From assembly GCF_029168945.1 (NCBI RefSeq), contig NC_083602.1:25097323-25161322 (forward strand): a stretch of DNA of 64,000 bases, given 5' to 3'. The translations under genes were made by a program, and so were the position numbers. Shown here in pieces: positions 56,046-64,000 of the stretch. The notes under the pieces were generated by a model that saw nothing but the letters and a program-made list of their open reading frames with translations, made no database searches and had not been told where the DNA came from. This DNA is from Cannabis sativa. Taxonomy: Eukaryota; Streptophyta; Magnoliopsida; Rosales; Cannabaceae. Every line of letters begins with the position of its first letter. The stretch's first letter is position 1.

Positions 56046-57606
56046 ATGGTGAGAACCAAGAATCTAGGGCACTCAAAAAAATTAGAAGAAACCGTTCCAA
56101 CTCCTTCTAGTGCACCCCCGCCGCCTCGCTCCTCCTCCTGCTGTTGCAAAGCCTGGAGATTCATCGCTTCCTCAGCGTGAATCTCAAGCCGTGAAGTCAA
56201 AACGTCCACCCAAGCAAGTTGCTCGCAAATCTGTAAGGCCCTATCGCACTTGGACTTCCTCTTCTGAATCCTCGAAGGAATCTCCTCCTCCATTGGCTGT
56301 TCCTCCTCCTGCTGCATCAATGGCTGGCACCACTCCAACAGGCCCTTCCACTCGATCTCGAGCCCAGCAAGCCTCGGCTGAGAAAGAACTTCAAGCCTCT
56401 CAATCTCGAGAGAAGTCTGCTCCTCCAGCCAAGAAGAAACTCAAGACCAATCCTCCCTCGGCTTCCTCGAGTTCCAGTTCAGAAGAAGAGGATCCAATGG
56501 AAGTCTCTTCAGACAAATCAGTTTCTCTGCATACTGAGAAGGACAGTGAGGACACAGAACTCGAGCCAGAGCCTCCTCGTTCAAAAACTGCTTCTGCAGC
56601 AAAGGCCTCTGCTGCTGCCAAAGGCAAGCAGCCCATGGAAGATCCTCCATCTGGTAATATCCCTTCCTCTATCTCTGGCTGTCCAACTTTTTACTATCGA
56701 GACAATGAGCGTGACTGGAATCTTTATGCAACTCGTAAGTTTGAAAGTGAGAGGAATTATGATTTGCATGCCCATCGTGTTTATGGTATTGTAAAGTTCA
56801 TCCAATTTCATCAATGGGAACACACTCTTACTGGTTTTATTGGATTCATTGCTAACATTATTAAAGAGTTTTATGCTAATCTTACTGATGATTTCCTTGA
56901 TGAGAACTCTAGACTGTATAGAAGAGTGTATGTTAGGGGTCATTGGTTCTCATTTTCTGAAAAGGACATTGCTCAGGCCCTGCAATTGCCTGAGAATGTT
57001 TCCAATGCTGTGATGTCCATGGATCGTGACTTGATGCACTCTGAACTCACTGGTGCACGTTCAGAATTGAAACCAGGGGAGAGTCTTCGAATTACTCACC
57101 TCACTTTTGCTCATGCTTCCTTGATGCGGTTTGCACTAAGCAATTGGGTTCCAAATTCGAACAAGACCGTGGTGTCTCAAGAAGTGGCTACACTCCTATA
57201 CCGCATCACCTCTGGAACTTCCATTGATCTAGCCTCTCATATTCTCAACCAGATTGTCTCCTTTCGAAGAGGTAAAAAGCCAACCTTCAAACTTGTGTTT
57301 CCAAATTTAATCTATAAGGTTTTATCCTCTCAGAAGAATGTGGCCCAAGCACATGAAACACTTGAGCCTCCCATCACTGGCCCTACATTCCAACCTTCTG
57401 AGTATTTTGATGGTGTGTTCCAAAAACGGCCAAAGGCTGGTGCTGCTGCTGCTTCTGCTGGTGCAAGTTCAGGCTCTGCTGCTGCAGAGCTCCTGGAAGT
57501 CAAGTCTGAACTTCAGAATGTGTACACTCGTCTTGAAGCAATGGCTGATGTCCAGCATGACATGTCCAGGCAACTGTCCACCTTAATTCAACTCTCCAAA
57601 CATTAA
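56046..57606 (+). pseudogene. A2 third ORF (plant transposon-protein-like), frameshifted near its start
   Basis: ATG 56046 opens MVRTKNLGH but this frame ends in TGA near 56176. The main frame (+1, open from about 56110 to TAA 57606, roughly 498 codons) holds the rest, so a 1-base indel near 56100 is likely. Main-frame layout: Pro/Ser/Lys-rich start; acidic Ser/Glu run at about residues 115-160; central domain at about 190-420 with EFYANLTDDF and RRVYVRGHWFSFSEKDIAQALQLP, resembling the putative plant transposon protein family; Ala/Gly-rich linker; C-terminal coiled coil VKSELQNVYTRLEAM. Nuclear-type basic patches occur in the first 100 residues. No signal peptide or membrane helix, so it is not envelope-like. 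Function unknown. Confidence 0.82.
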
Positions 57607-57929
57607 AGTGTTATAGTTTGTTTCTTTTTACTTAAACTTTGGTTTATTTTTGTTCTTTGTTTACTTTGGCACTCCGATAAACAAAAAGGGGGAGAGATAT
57701 TATATTTTTTGGTTTGTGTTGCCCAACTCTGGACCCTTTTTTCAGGGGGAGTTGTGGTTTGTTAGTACTTATGAACTTAATGTTTAAAGTTAGCATGTTC
57801 TTTGTGTTCATTGTGATATTCGATTGTGTTACTCAGGGGGAGTCGTATTGTTTGCTCTTGCTAACTTTGCATTGCAGGTACTTTATGGAAAAAATTATTT
57901 TGTTCATCTAAAGTGCCAAAGGGGGAGAT
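57607..57929 (+). other. A2 3' non-coding region with four purine tracts
   Basis: GGGGGAG occurs near 57690, 57746, 57836 and 57921. Only the last, AAAGGGGGAGAT, adjoins the 3' LTR. No coding support. Confidence 0.7.
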
Positions 57930-59061
57930 TGTAAAGTCCTTTTTTGGCAAGTTAGGTGACAAAATAATTTTTCCTTTTTATGGTAAGATTGCTATGCATT
58001 AATTTTCGAAATATTACCTCTTTTATTCGGTTATAAGTTGCCATTTTCCTTGTTTGGAAAGTTGCACTTTCAGCTGAACTTTCCTTTGTTGAAAACTTCT
58101 CAAAAGAGAAGGAATTCTCTTTTGGAAAGTTGTCATTTTAAGGGAAACTTTGATTATTGCCTTTTCCTTATTAATTTCGATTGTATCTTGATACAATCAG
58201 AATATCTAATCTGTTTTTGGCAGGAATCAAGCATTGAAAGAAGATCGGACCCGATTTTAGTAAGTTTCCCGTTTCTGGGCAGATCTGCTTCGTCAGCAAC
58301 CGAATCTGATGTAGCAGATCGTGTTTGTTTTTGGAAAGTCTTTGTACAGCTGCTAATTCGATCTTGTGGTTGCCTCTTTGGTTTCTATGATCTATAAATA
58401 GAGCCTAGAGAGCAACCATTCGAATTACCTCTTCCATTGTTCATTTTTTGCATTTATCTTTTGTGAGAAGAGAGTGTTTCTTTGTTTTGTGAGAGCCTAG
58501 TTGTTCACCTAGGTTCTAGTTGTTCTATTTCTGTTCTTACTCTATCCTAGAGGTTGTGAAGAACTACTTGACTGAACAAGAGATTGGTCTTCGGGAGAAG
58601 ACTTGATTAAGCCTTACTTCGGGAGGAAGTAAGCACTTGGTCTTCGGGAGAAGACTTGCTAAAGCCTTACTTCGGGAGGAAGTAAGCACTCACACTTCAA
58701 AGACGAAGGGAGTTCGGGCTTGAAGGTGTTTCAAGAAGTCAGATTCGTAAAGTGGATTACAAAGGATTGCGGCAATACTTTAGAGGGAGTCTAAACTTGT
58801 TTAAGTCAATTGTCTTTGTAATTTTGATACTTTATTAATTGATTTCATTCTCTGGGCGTGGCCCCGTGGACTAGGAGTGTTCGTGAGAACACTGATACCA
58901 CGTATAAATCTCTTGTGTCAAGTTATTTATTTTTCTGCAAAATATTTTATATTCTGCCTGTTCCGTTTTGCTGTAGCAGAATTACTTTCTGCTGCTGCAA
59001 ACACTTACAGTTTTTATATTTTCGTATATTCAACTGACATTTGCAAAAACACGGTTTTTCA
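57930..59061 (+). repeat. A2 3' LTR
   Basis: 1132 bp, colinear with the 5' LTR with only four differences noted. Followed by TTAGG and then element B ORF3 sequence. Confidence 0.96.
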
Positions 59062-59720
59062 TTAGGCTTGTCCACATCAATTATGAATTTTAAAATAAGA
59101 TAGCCTAGGTTGATGGGTGTAGTTTTGGCTATGATGAGATGCATGAGTAATTGATCAATGGAATTGATCTCATCTTGGTGGCCACTTCTAGGAGCAAGAT
59201 TTGCAACAATAAATTTGTGGAGAATTTTAGCCTCTAAAGTGAGTTGGTGTCTTTTTGGTCTCATAATAAAAGGGCCATCACCACAAATATTCCTAGAACA
59301 CTCATCAAAGTTAAAAATGGCATCATTTTTTAGAGAAAGTTTGGGTTCAAGTAATATGCCACTATTTGGTGCTCCTAACATGTCATTGAGAGATGCTACA
59401 TTGAGTTCAAAAGCTACTCCTCTAAGGGTTCCTCTAACACCTAAAGGTTCTACGGTAGGTTTAATGCAAGCATAAAAACCTTGGACTAGCCTAGGATACA
59501 ATGGAGTATTAATTTGAATAAAAGATGTCCATCCTAGGGTATCAAAATGATGACTAAAATCAACACAATCAAGGCTAGGGAGATCACAAATTTTACCTTT
59601 GAGAATCTTCCTAGAAGAGAAATCATTGACAAACTTGTTGTGATCTTCATCATTGAAGAAGAGAGTGGGCTCTTGCCTTGCTTTTGCCCTTATTTCCCTT
59701 TGTTGAATTGCACTAGCCAT

Positions 59721-60682
59721 TCTCTTGGAGCTCTTGATGAGGAAGCCATTGAAGAACACACTTCTCTTTTTTTTTAATTATTGGAAGATGAAAGTGAGGA
59801 ATTGAAAGAGAGAATTTTAGAGAAAAAGAGAGGAGTGGCTGCTGTATTAGGGTTGAAAAAACTGAATGAGGATGGAAAAATTCGGTGGTAGGGTTTAAAA
59901 AGGGAAAAAATCGCATTAAAAAGACAAAAAAGCCCCTTTTGCTGGTCCTGCGCCATCCGGAATTCCGAATGGTACAACCGGAATTCCGGTTGGTGCAGCA
60001 GACCAGAAAAAAGCCCCTAAAAACGTGCTAAAAAATTCAATTTTGACCCAAATGACCCCAAACCAATTCTAATACCTTTAATATGATAAAACAAAATTGC
60101 TCAAACAAGAAGATCTGAAAATTAATGAAAAATGACGATTTACGGTAAGTTTTTCGAAAATTGCCAAGAAAACTAGAATCGTACCAAAAATGAGTTTTAT
60201 GCAACGAAATTGAAAAATTCTTTTTCCAGCAGTTTTATAAAATAAAATGTGAGGTGTACAAACTTACGGAATCGAAAAATGTTGAAAAATGAGAGAGTTT
60301 GGCGAAAAACACTCTTTTAGGCCTAAAAATCTAAAAATTCAACAAGTGAGGTACCAAAAATTTGTTTCATGCATATTTCAATCAAGATAAACCTATAGGC
60401 ATACTAAATACATTCAATTTCACATATTCAAGCATATAGACACATAAGAAAATCAAATATGCAAAAATTCACATGTTCACTTGTTTAAAGACAAGTCCAA
60501 AGTTCACCAAAAATCCACATTATGACCTATAATCTTGAGTTTTCAACAAGTATGGTTCATATAGGTCAAGTATCAATAAACTTTCTCATATATGCATATA
60601 AATCTCATTAATATCATATTTGGAACAATTATGCATAAATAAGTAAGTAAAGAGATATGAAATTTTTTATAGCTAACCAACC
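59721..60682 (-). promoter_or_regulatory. B spacer between pol and ORF3, with palindromes and leader-like sequence
   Basis: Non-coding, 962 bp. In element sense it carries CCGGAATTCC-type palindromes at 59978-59989 (perfect) and 59957-59968 (one base off), about 235-270 bp before the ORF3 ATG. AAACCCTA (near 59890) and a CT-rich stretch like a plant 5' leader follow. A weak TATA-like TTTTTAAA lies at about 59894-59901. This looks like an internal promoter sharing its motif with the LTR. No frame. Confidence 0.45.
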
Positions 60683-63600
60683 TTATATTTCATTTAAGTT
60701 GGTCATGCCTAGCTCTCTTCTAATGAAACTAAATCTCTCATCACTAAGAGGCTTGGTGAATATATCCGCTAATTGGAATTCGGTGCTTACAAAGTCTAGC
60801 ATAATATCACCTCTTTGGATATGATCTCTAAGGAAGTGGTGCCTTATGTCAATATGCTTGGCTCTAGAATGCAATATTGGATTCTTAAAGAGGTTAATGG
60901 CACTAGTGTTATCACACTTTATGGGTGTACATTCAAAATCAATATCAAAATCCTTAAGAGTTTGTTTCATCCAAAGTATTTGTGCACAACAACTACCCGC
61001 GGCTATATATTCGGCTTCGGTTGTGGATAGAGCTACCGACTTTTGTTTCTTGCTAAACCATGACACTAAGGAATTTCCTAGAAAGTGACAAGTTCCACTA
61101 GTACTTTTTCTATCCGTCTTACAACCGGCAAAGTCGGCATCCGAGTAGCTAACTATTTCAAAGTTTGAGTTCTTGGGGTACCAAAGTCCTAGATTCATTG
61201 TGCCTATCAAGTATCTAAATATTCTTTTAACGACACTCAAGTGGGATTCTTTAGGACAAGATTGGTACCTAGCACAAAGACCAACACTAAACAAAATATC
61301 TGGTCTACTAGCGGTTAAATATAATAAAGAGCCAATCATACCTCGATACTTGGTGATGTCTACATTCTTGCCGCTTTCATCTTTGTCCATCTTTATGGAT
61401 GTGCTCATGGGTGTATTCATGGACTTTGCATTTGCCAAGTCAAACTTTTGAAGAAGATCCTTAATGTACTTACTTTGACCTATGAATATGCCATCCTTTT
61501 GTTGCTTGATTTGAAGTCCAAGAAAAAAGTTGAGTTCTCCCATCATGCTCATCTCAAACTCACTATGCATACACTTAGAAAATTCTTCACAAAGAGCATC
61601 ATTAGTAGCACCAAAAATAATATCATCAACATAGATTTGTACTATAATAATGTCTTTGGATTTTCTTTTTATAAAAAGTGTATTATCCGCTTTACCCATT
61701 GAAAAACCATTCGAAATAAGAAAAGTGCTTAATCTTTCATACCAAGCTCTAGGAGCTTGCTTTAAACCATATAAAGCCTTTTTCAATTTGTAAACATGGT
61801 TAGGGTATTTATGATTTTGAAAACCGGGTGGTTGAGAGACATAAACCTCTTCCATAATGTACCCATTTAAGAATGCGCTTTTTACATCCATTTGATACAA
61901 GATAAAATTCTTGTGGCATGCAAAAGCTAACAACATTCTAATGGACTCAAGTCTTGCTACCGGGGCAAAGGTTTCCTCATAATCAATTCCTTCTTCTTGA
62001 TTGTAACCTTGGGCCACTAATCTAGCCTTGTTACGCACAATGACCCCATGCTCATCTACCTTATTTCTATAGACCCATTTTGTTCCAATCACCGATTGAT
62101 GTGACGGTCTTGGAACTAACTCCCAAACATTATTTCTTATAAATTGATTTATTTCTTCTTGCATAGCTAGAAGCCAAAATTCATCAACTTCGGCCTCTTT
62201 AAAATTCTTTGGTTCAATTTGAGAAATAAAAGCAATGAAATTACACAAGTTTCTAAGGGAGTTTCTAGTAGTGACACCTTGAGAAGGATCACCTAGAATT
62301 TGGTCTATAGGATGAGCACTTTTGAATTTCCACTCATGTGGAAGGTTAGATTTCATACCTTGGCTTTCATTTACCTTTTCCACGGGTGGTTCCTCTTTGG
62401 GAGTTTGTGAAGGAGCATTGGAAGTCTCTCCAATTTCGAGATTTTGAACCTCATCTCCCAAACCTACAACATCATCATCTAAACTTTTGCTTGTAGGCGG
62501 GTTAGTCTCATCAAAAGCAACATGAATAGATTCTTCAACAACATTAGTTCTTTTGTTATAAATTCTATAAGCTTTACTATGTGTTGAATACCCTATAAAA
62601 ATTCCAACATCGGATTTAGCATCAAATTTTCCAAGGTTGTCCTTGGTGTTTAAAATGTAACATTTGCATCCAAAAACTTTAAAATAGCCAATGTTGGGTT
62701 TTCTTCCTTTCCAAAGCCCATAAGGGGTTTTATTCATGTTGGGCCTAATGAAAACACGATTCAAAATATAGCAAGAGGTATTGACGGCCTCGGCCCAAAA
62801 ATATTTTGGTAATGAAATTTCATTTAGCATTGACCTAGCCATTTCTTGAATTGTTCTATTCTTCCTTTCGACAACTCCATTTTGTTGTGGAGTTCTTGGT
62901 GCCGAAAAGTTATGGTTAAAACCATGATCATCACAAAACAATTCTAATGCATCATTGTCAAACTCACCACCATGGTCACTCCTAACGGAGGTAATAGAAT
63001 ATCCTTTTTCATTTTGCACATTTTTACAAAATTTGACAAAGTTTTCCAAAACATCACTTTTAAGAGTCAAGAAAATAACCCAAGTAAATCTTGAAAAATC
63101 ATCAACAATTACAAATGCATAGTATTTACCGCCAAGACTAGCAATTCTAGAAGGACCAAATAAATCAATATGAAGCAATTGCAAAGGTCTAGTAGTTGAA
63201 ATTTCTTTCTTGGAATGAAAAGATGTTTTAATTTGTTTTCCAAATTGGCATGCATCACAAAGTTTATCTTTAACAAACGGAATAGATGGCAAACCAATCA
63301 CAAGATCTTTTCTAACCAATTTTGAAATAGAATCCATACTAGCATGTCCTAATCTTCTATGCCACAACCAAGAATTATCATTCATAACGGTTAAACATTT
63401 ATTTTTACTATCAAAAGAATCAACATCAATAACATACACATTATCCTTCCTTACTCCAAGGAAAATAACTTCATTGGTTGAAACATTTTCAATGGAGCAT
63501 TTTGAGGATTCAAACACAACACGAAAACCTATATCACATAATTGACTAATACTAAGCAAGTTATGTTTAAGATTATCAACAAGAAGCACATTTTTAATAC

Positions 63601-63781
63601 ATGGAGAGTATATGTTACCGATATCACCAATGCCCAAGATTTTTCCTTTTGAATTGTCTCCAAAAGTGACAAAGCCACTTTCCTTGCTTTTAAAGCTTGA
63701 AAATATTGATGGATCACCGGTCATATGCTTTGAACATCCACTATCCAAGAACCATAAGCTTTGGCTCTTTCTTGTTGATTC
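60683..63781 (-). CDS. B pol: protease-integrase-RT-RNase H, intact (first Met at 63748, 1021 aa)
   Basis: Reading frame open from just after a TAG at 63782-63784; the first Met (63748) lies in the protease motif [11 protein letters not shown], so real translation must enter from upstream. Approximate residues: retropepsin DSG 2-4; integrase zinc WHRRLGH and CDAC near 128-168; DDE in [16 protein letters not shown] and ERKN (about 193, 257, 294); [14 protein letters not shown] near 618 and YVDD near 704; RNase H DADFAG near 869 and STTEAEY near 908. All catalytic residues are present. It ends [13 protein letters not shown]-like sequence, different from A1/A2. Confidence 0.95.
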   Translation of the reverse strand, partial: ESTRKSQSLWFLDSGCSKHMTGDPSIFSSFKSKESGFVTFGDNSKGKILGIGDIGNIYSPCIKNVLLVDNLKHNLLSISQLCDIGFRVVFESSKCSIENVSTNEVIFLGVRKDNVYVIDVDSFDSKNKCLTVMNDNSWLWHRRLGHASMDSISKLVRKDLVIGLPSIPFVKDKLCDACQFGKQIKTSFHSKKEISTTRPLQLLHIDLFGPSRIASLGGKYYAFVIVDDFSRFTWVIFLTLKSDVLENFVKFCKNVQNEKGYSITSVRSDHGGEFDNDALELFCDDHGFNHNFSAPRTPQQNGVVERKNRTIQEMARSMLNEISLPKYFWAEAVNTSCYILNRVFIRPNMNKTPYGLWKGRKPNIGYFKVFGCKCYILNTKDNLGKFDAKSDVGIFIGYSTHSKAYRIYNKRTNVVEESIHVAFDETNPPTSKSLDDDVVGLGDEVQNLEIGETSNAPSQTPKEEPPVEKVNESQGMKSNLPHEWKFKSAHPIDQILGDPSQGVTTRNSLRNLCNFIAFISQIEPKNFKEAEVDEFWLLAMQEEINQFIRNNVWELVPRPSHQSVIGTKWVYRNKVDEHGVIVRNKARLVAQGYNQEEGIDYEETFAPVARLESIRMLLAFACHKNFILYQMDVKSAFLNGYIMEEVYVSQPPGFQNHKYPNHVYKLKKALYGLKQAPRAWYERLSTFLISNGFSMGKADNTLFIKRKSKDIIIVQIYVDDIIFGATNDALCEEFSKCMHSEFEMSMMGELNFFLGLQIKQQKDGIFIGQSKYIKDLLQKFDLANAKSMNTPMSTSIKMDKDESGKNVDITKYRGMIGSLLYLTASRPDILFSVGLCARYQSCPKESHLSVVKRIFRYLIGTMNLGLWYPKNSNFEIVSYSDADFAGCKTDRKSTSGTCHFLGNSLVSWFSKKQKSVALSTTEAEYIAAGSCCAQILWMKQTLKDFDIDFECTPIKCDNTSAINLFKNPILHSRAKHIDIRHHFLRDHIQRGDIMLDFVSTEFQLADIFTKPLSDERFSFIRRELGMTNLNEI

Positions 63782-63795
63782 CTACAAAAACAAGT

Positions 63796-64000
63796 TCATT
63801 TGTTGGCTTTTGGTACCCATATAACTTTGGGTCCATTCATGTTAGTTCTAGAACCCTTTGGTACCCATTTAGTCTTGCCTAGATATGCAAATTTCTTTAC
63901 ATGACAATAGGAAATAGTATGACCATCTCGGTTACAATATGTGCATGTAAAGTGAGGTAGACTAGATGATTTCACAAAAAAGTTTCTCAAAAATTTTTGT
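63796..64000 (-). CDS. B gag, C-terminal fragment (runs off the window)
   Basis: Contains the knuckle CTYCNRDGHTISYC, then Lys/Gly-rich sequence with repeated WVPK. It ends at TGA (63796-63798). The frame differs from pol, and 11 bp separate its stop from the TAG before pol, so there is no overlap for a simple frameshift. Either the junction has mutated or a stop is bypassed. The N-terminal gag is outside the window. Confidence 0.8.
   Translation of the reverse strand, partial: QKFLRNFFVKSSSLPHFTCTYCNRDGHTISYCHVKKFAYLGKTKWVPKGSRTNMNGPKVIWVPKANK

Larger units (their letters stand above)
48816..59061 (+). mobile_element. Element A2: young Copia (SIRE/Maximus-like) retrotransposon
   Basis: 10.2 kb, LTRs 48816-49947 and 57930-59061 (1132 bp each), perfect TTAGG duplications at 48811-48815 and 59062-59066. 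PBS TGGTATCAGAGC (initiator Met type) at 49950-49961 and purine tract AAAGGGGGAGAT next to the 3' LTR. I count only four LTR mismatches by eye, so insertion was recent. Gag-protease-integrase and RT-RNase H are each open, but a lesion cluster at 53042-53192 separates them, and ORF3 has a frameshift near its start. It lies inside element B ORF3. Confidence 0.97.
48294..59720 (-). pseudogene. B third ORF (plant transposon-protein-like), split by A2
   Basis: The N-terminal part is read from ATG 59720 (or 59759) to 59062, the C-terminal part from 48810 to 48294. Frame is kept across the TTAGG target site, giving about 391 codons before A2 landed. The central region (YPRLVQGFYACI, VRGTLRGVAFELNVASLNDMLG) resembles the family called putative plant transposon protein, also seen beside Gypsy and Copia elements. 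An acidic run of Glu/Ser (about 48545-48600) is followed by a C-terminal coiled coil (heptad-like FTRLHTSVDNQFQTLRND). No signal peptide or membrane segment, so it is unlike an envelope protein. Function unknown. Confidence 0.8.
46315..64000 (-). mobile_element. Element B: SIRE/Maximus-like Copia element, interrupted by A2 and cut by the window
   Basis: Minus orientation. 3' LTR 46315-47789; purine tracts (47790-48030); third ORF in two parts (59067-59720 and 48294-48815) around A2; spacer 59721-60682; intact pol 60683-63781; end of gag 63796-64000. The 5' LTR is off the right edge. Protein sequences place it near A1/A2 but in a different lineage. Pol is open over more than 1000 codons, so B was recently active, before A2 broke ORF3. 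Confidence 0.93.

Noticed and set aside
56046..57606. Third ORF as a retroviral envelope protein
   Set aside because: Position fits the envelope-like ORF described for SIRE elements, but there is no signal peptide or membrane helix; instead there are acidic runs and a terminal coiled coil.

Overview
The window is nuclear DNA from a flowering plant, most likely a eudicot. It has AT-rich intergenic DNA, spliced genes with plant-type introns, and long tracts of LTR retrotransposons. The species cannot be fixed from the sequence. The repeat families give a weak, unverified impression of the Cannabaceae. No tRNA, rRNA or CRISPR array was seen.

Only three host genes are supported. Zeta-carotene desaturase (ZDS, 14 coding exons, 13206-16892, +) is tail-to-tail with an intronless DRT102-like gene (RpiB/LacAB fold plus cupin, 17330-18268, -). 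An 8-exon DUF2358 (NTF2-like) gene lies at 29170-32044 (+). From memory these three are also consecutive in Arabidopsis (At3g04870/80/90), so this looks like a conserved block pulled apart by transposons. ZDS desaturates zeta-carotene to lycopene in plastids. No functional link to the other two genes is visible.

The rest is mobile DNA. At the left, Copia element A1 (1299-12345, -, SIRE/Maximus-like) has perfect AACCC target duplications and a solo LTR (D1) inside pol; it ends about 860 bp upstream of the ZDS start codon. Between DRT102 and DUF2358 lie a MITE and an L1-type LINE (about 19021-28953) that contains two more solo LTRs (D2, D3).

From 34200 to the right edge is a nest. Ty3/Gypsy derivative E carries solo LTR F in gag and D4 in its 5' LTR. 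D4 is cut by non-autonomous element C, C's 5' LTR is cut by SIRE-like Copia element B, and B's third ORF is cut by young Copia element A2 (48816-59061, TSD TTAGG). The chain E, D4, C, B, A2 is five levels deep and continues past the right edge.

The most interesting signal is in the A and B elements. Both carry a third sense ORF after pol, with a similar architecture: a region resembling the 'putative plant transposon protein' family, acidic or low-complexity sequence, and a C-terminal coiled coil. Each ORF has promoter-like sequence just upstream. In A this is a TATA box conserved between A1 and A2. In B it is a palindromic motif (CCGGAATTCCGG) that also stands in array upstream of the LTR TATA box. 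Family A also has tandem stem-loops in its LTR leader and a conserved hairpin between pol and ORF3.
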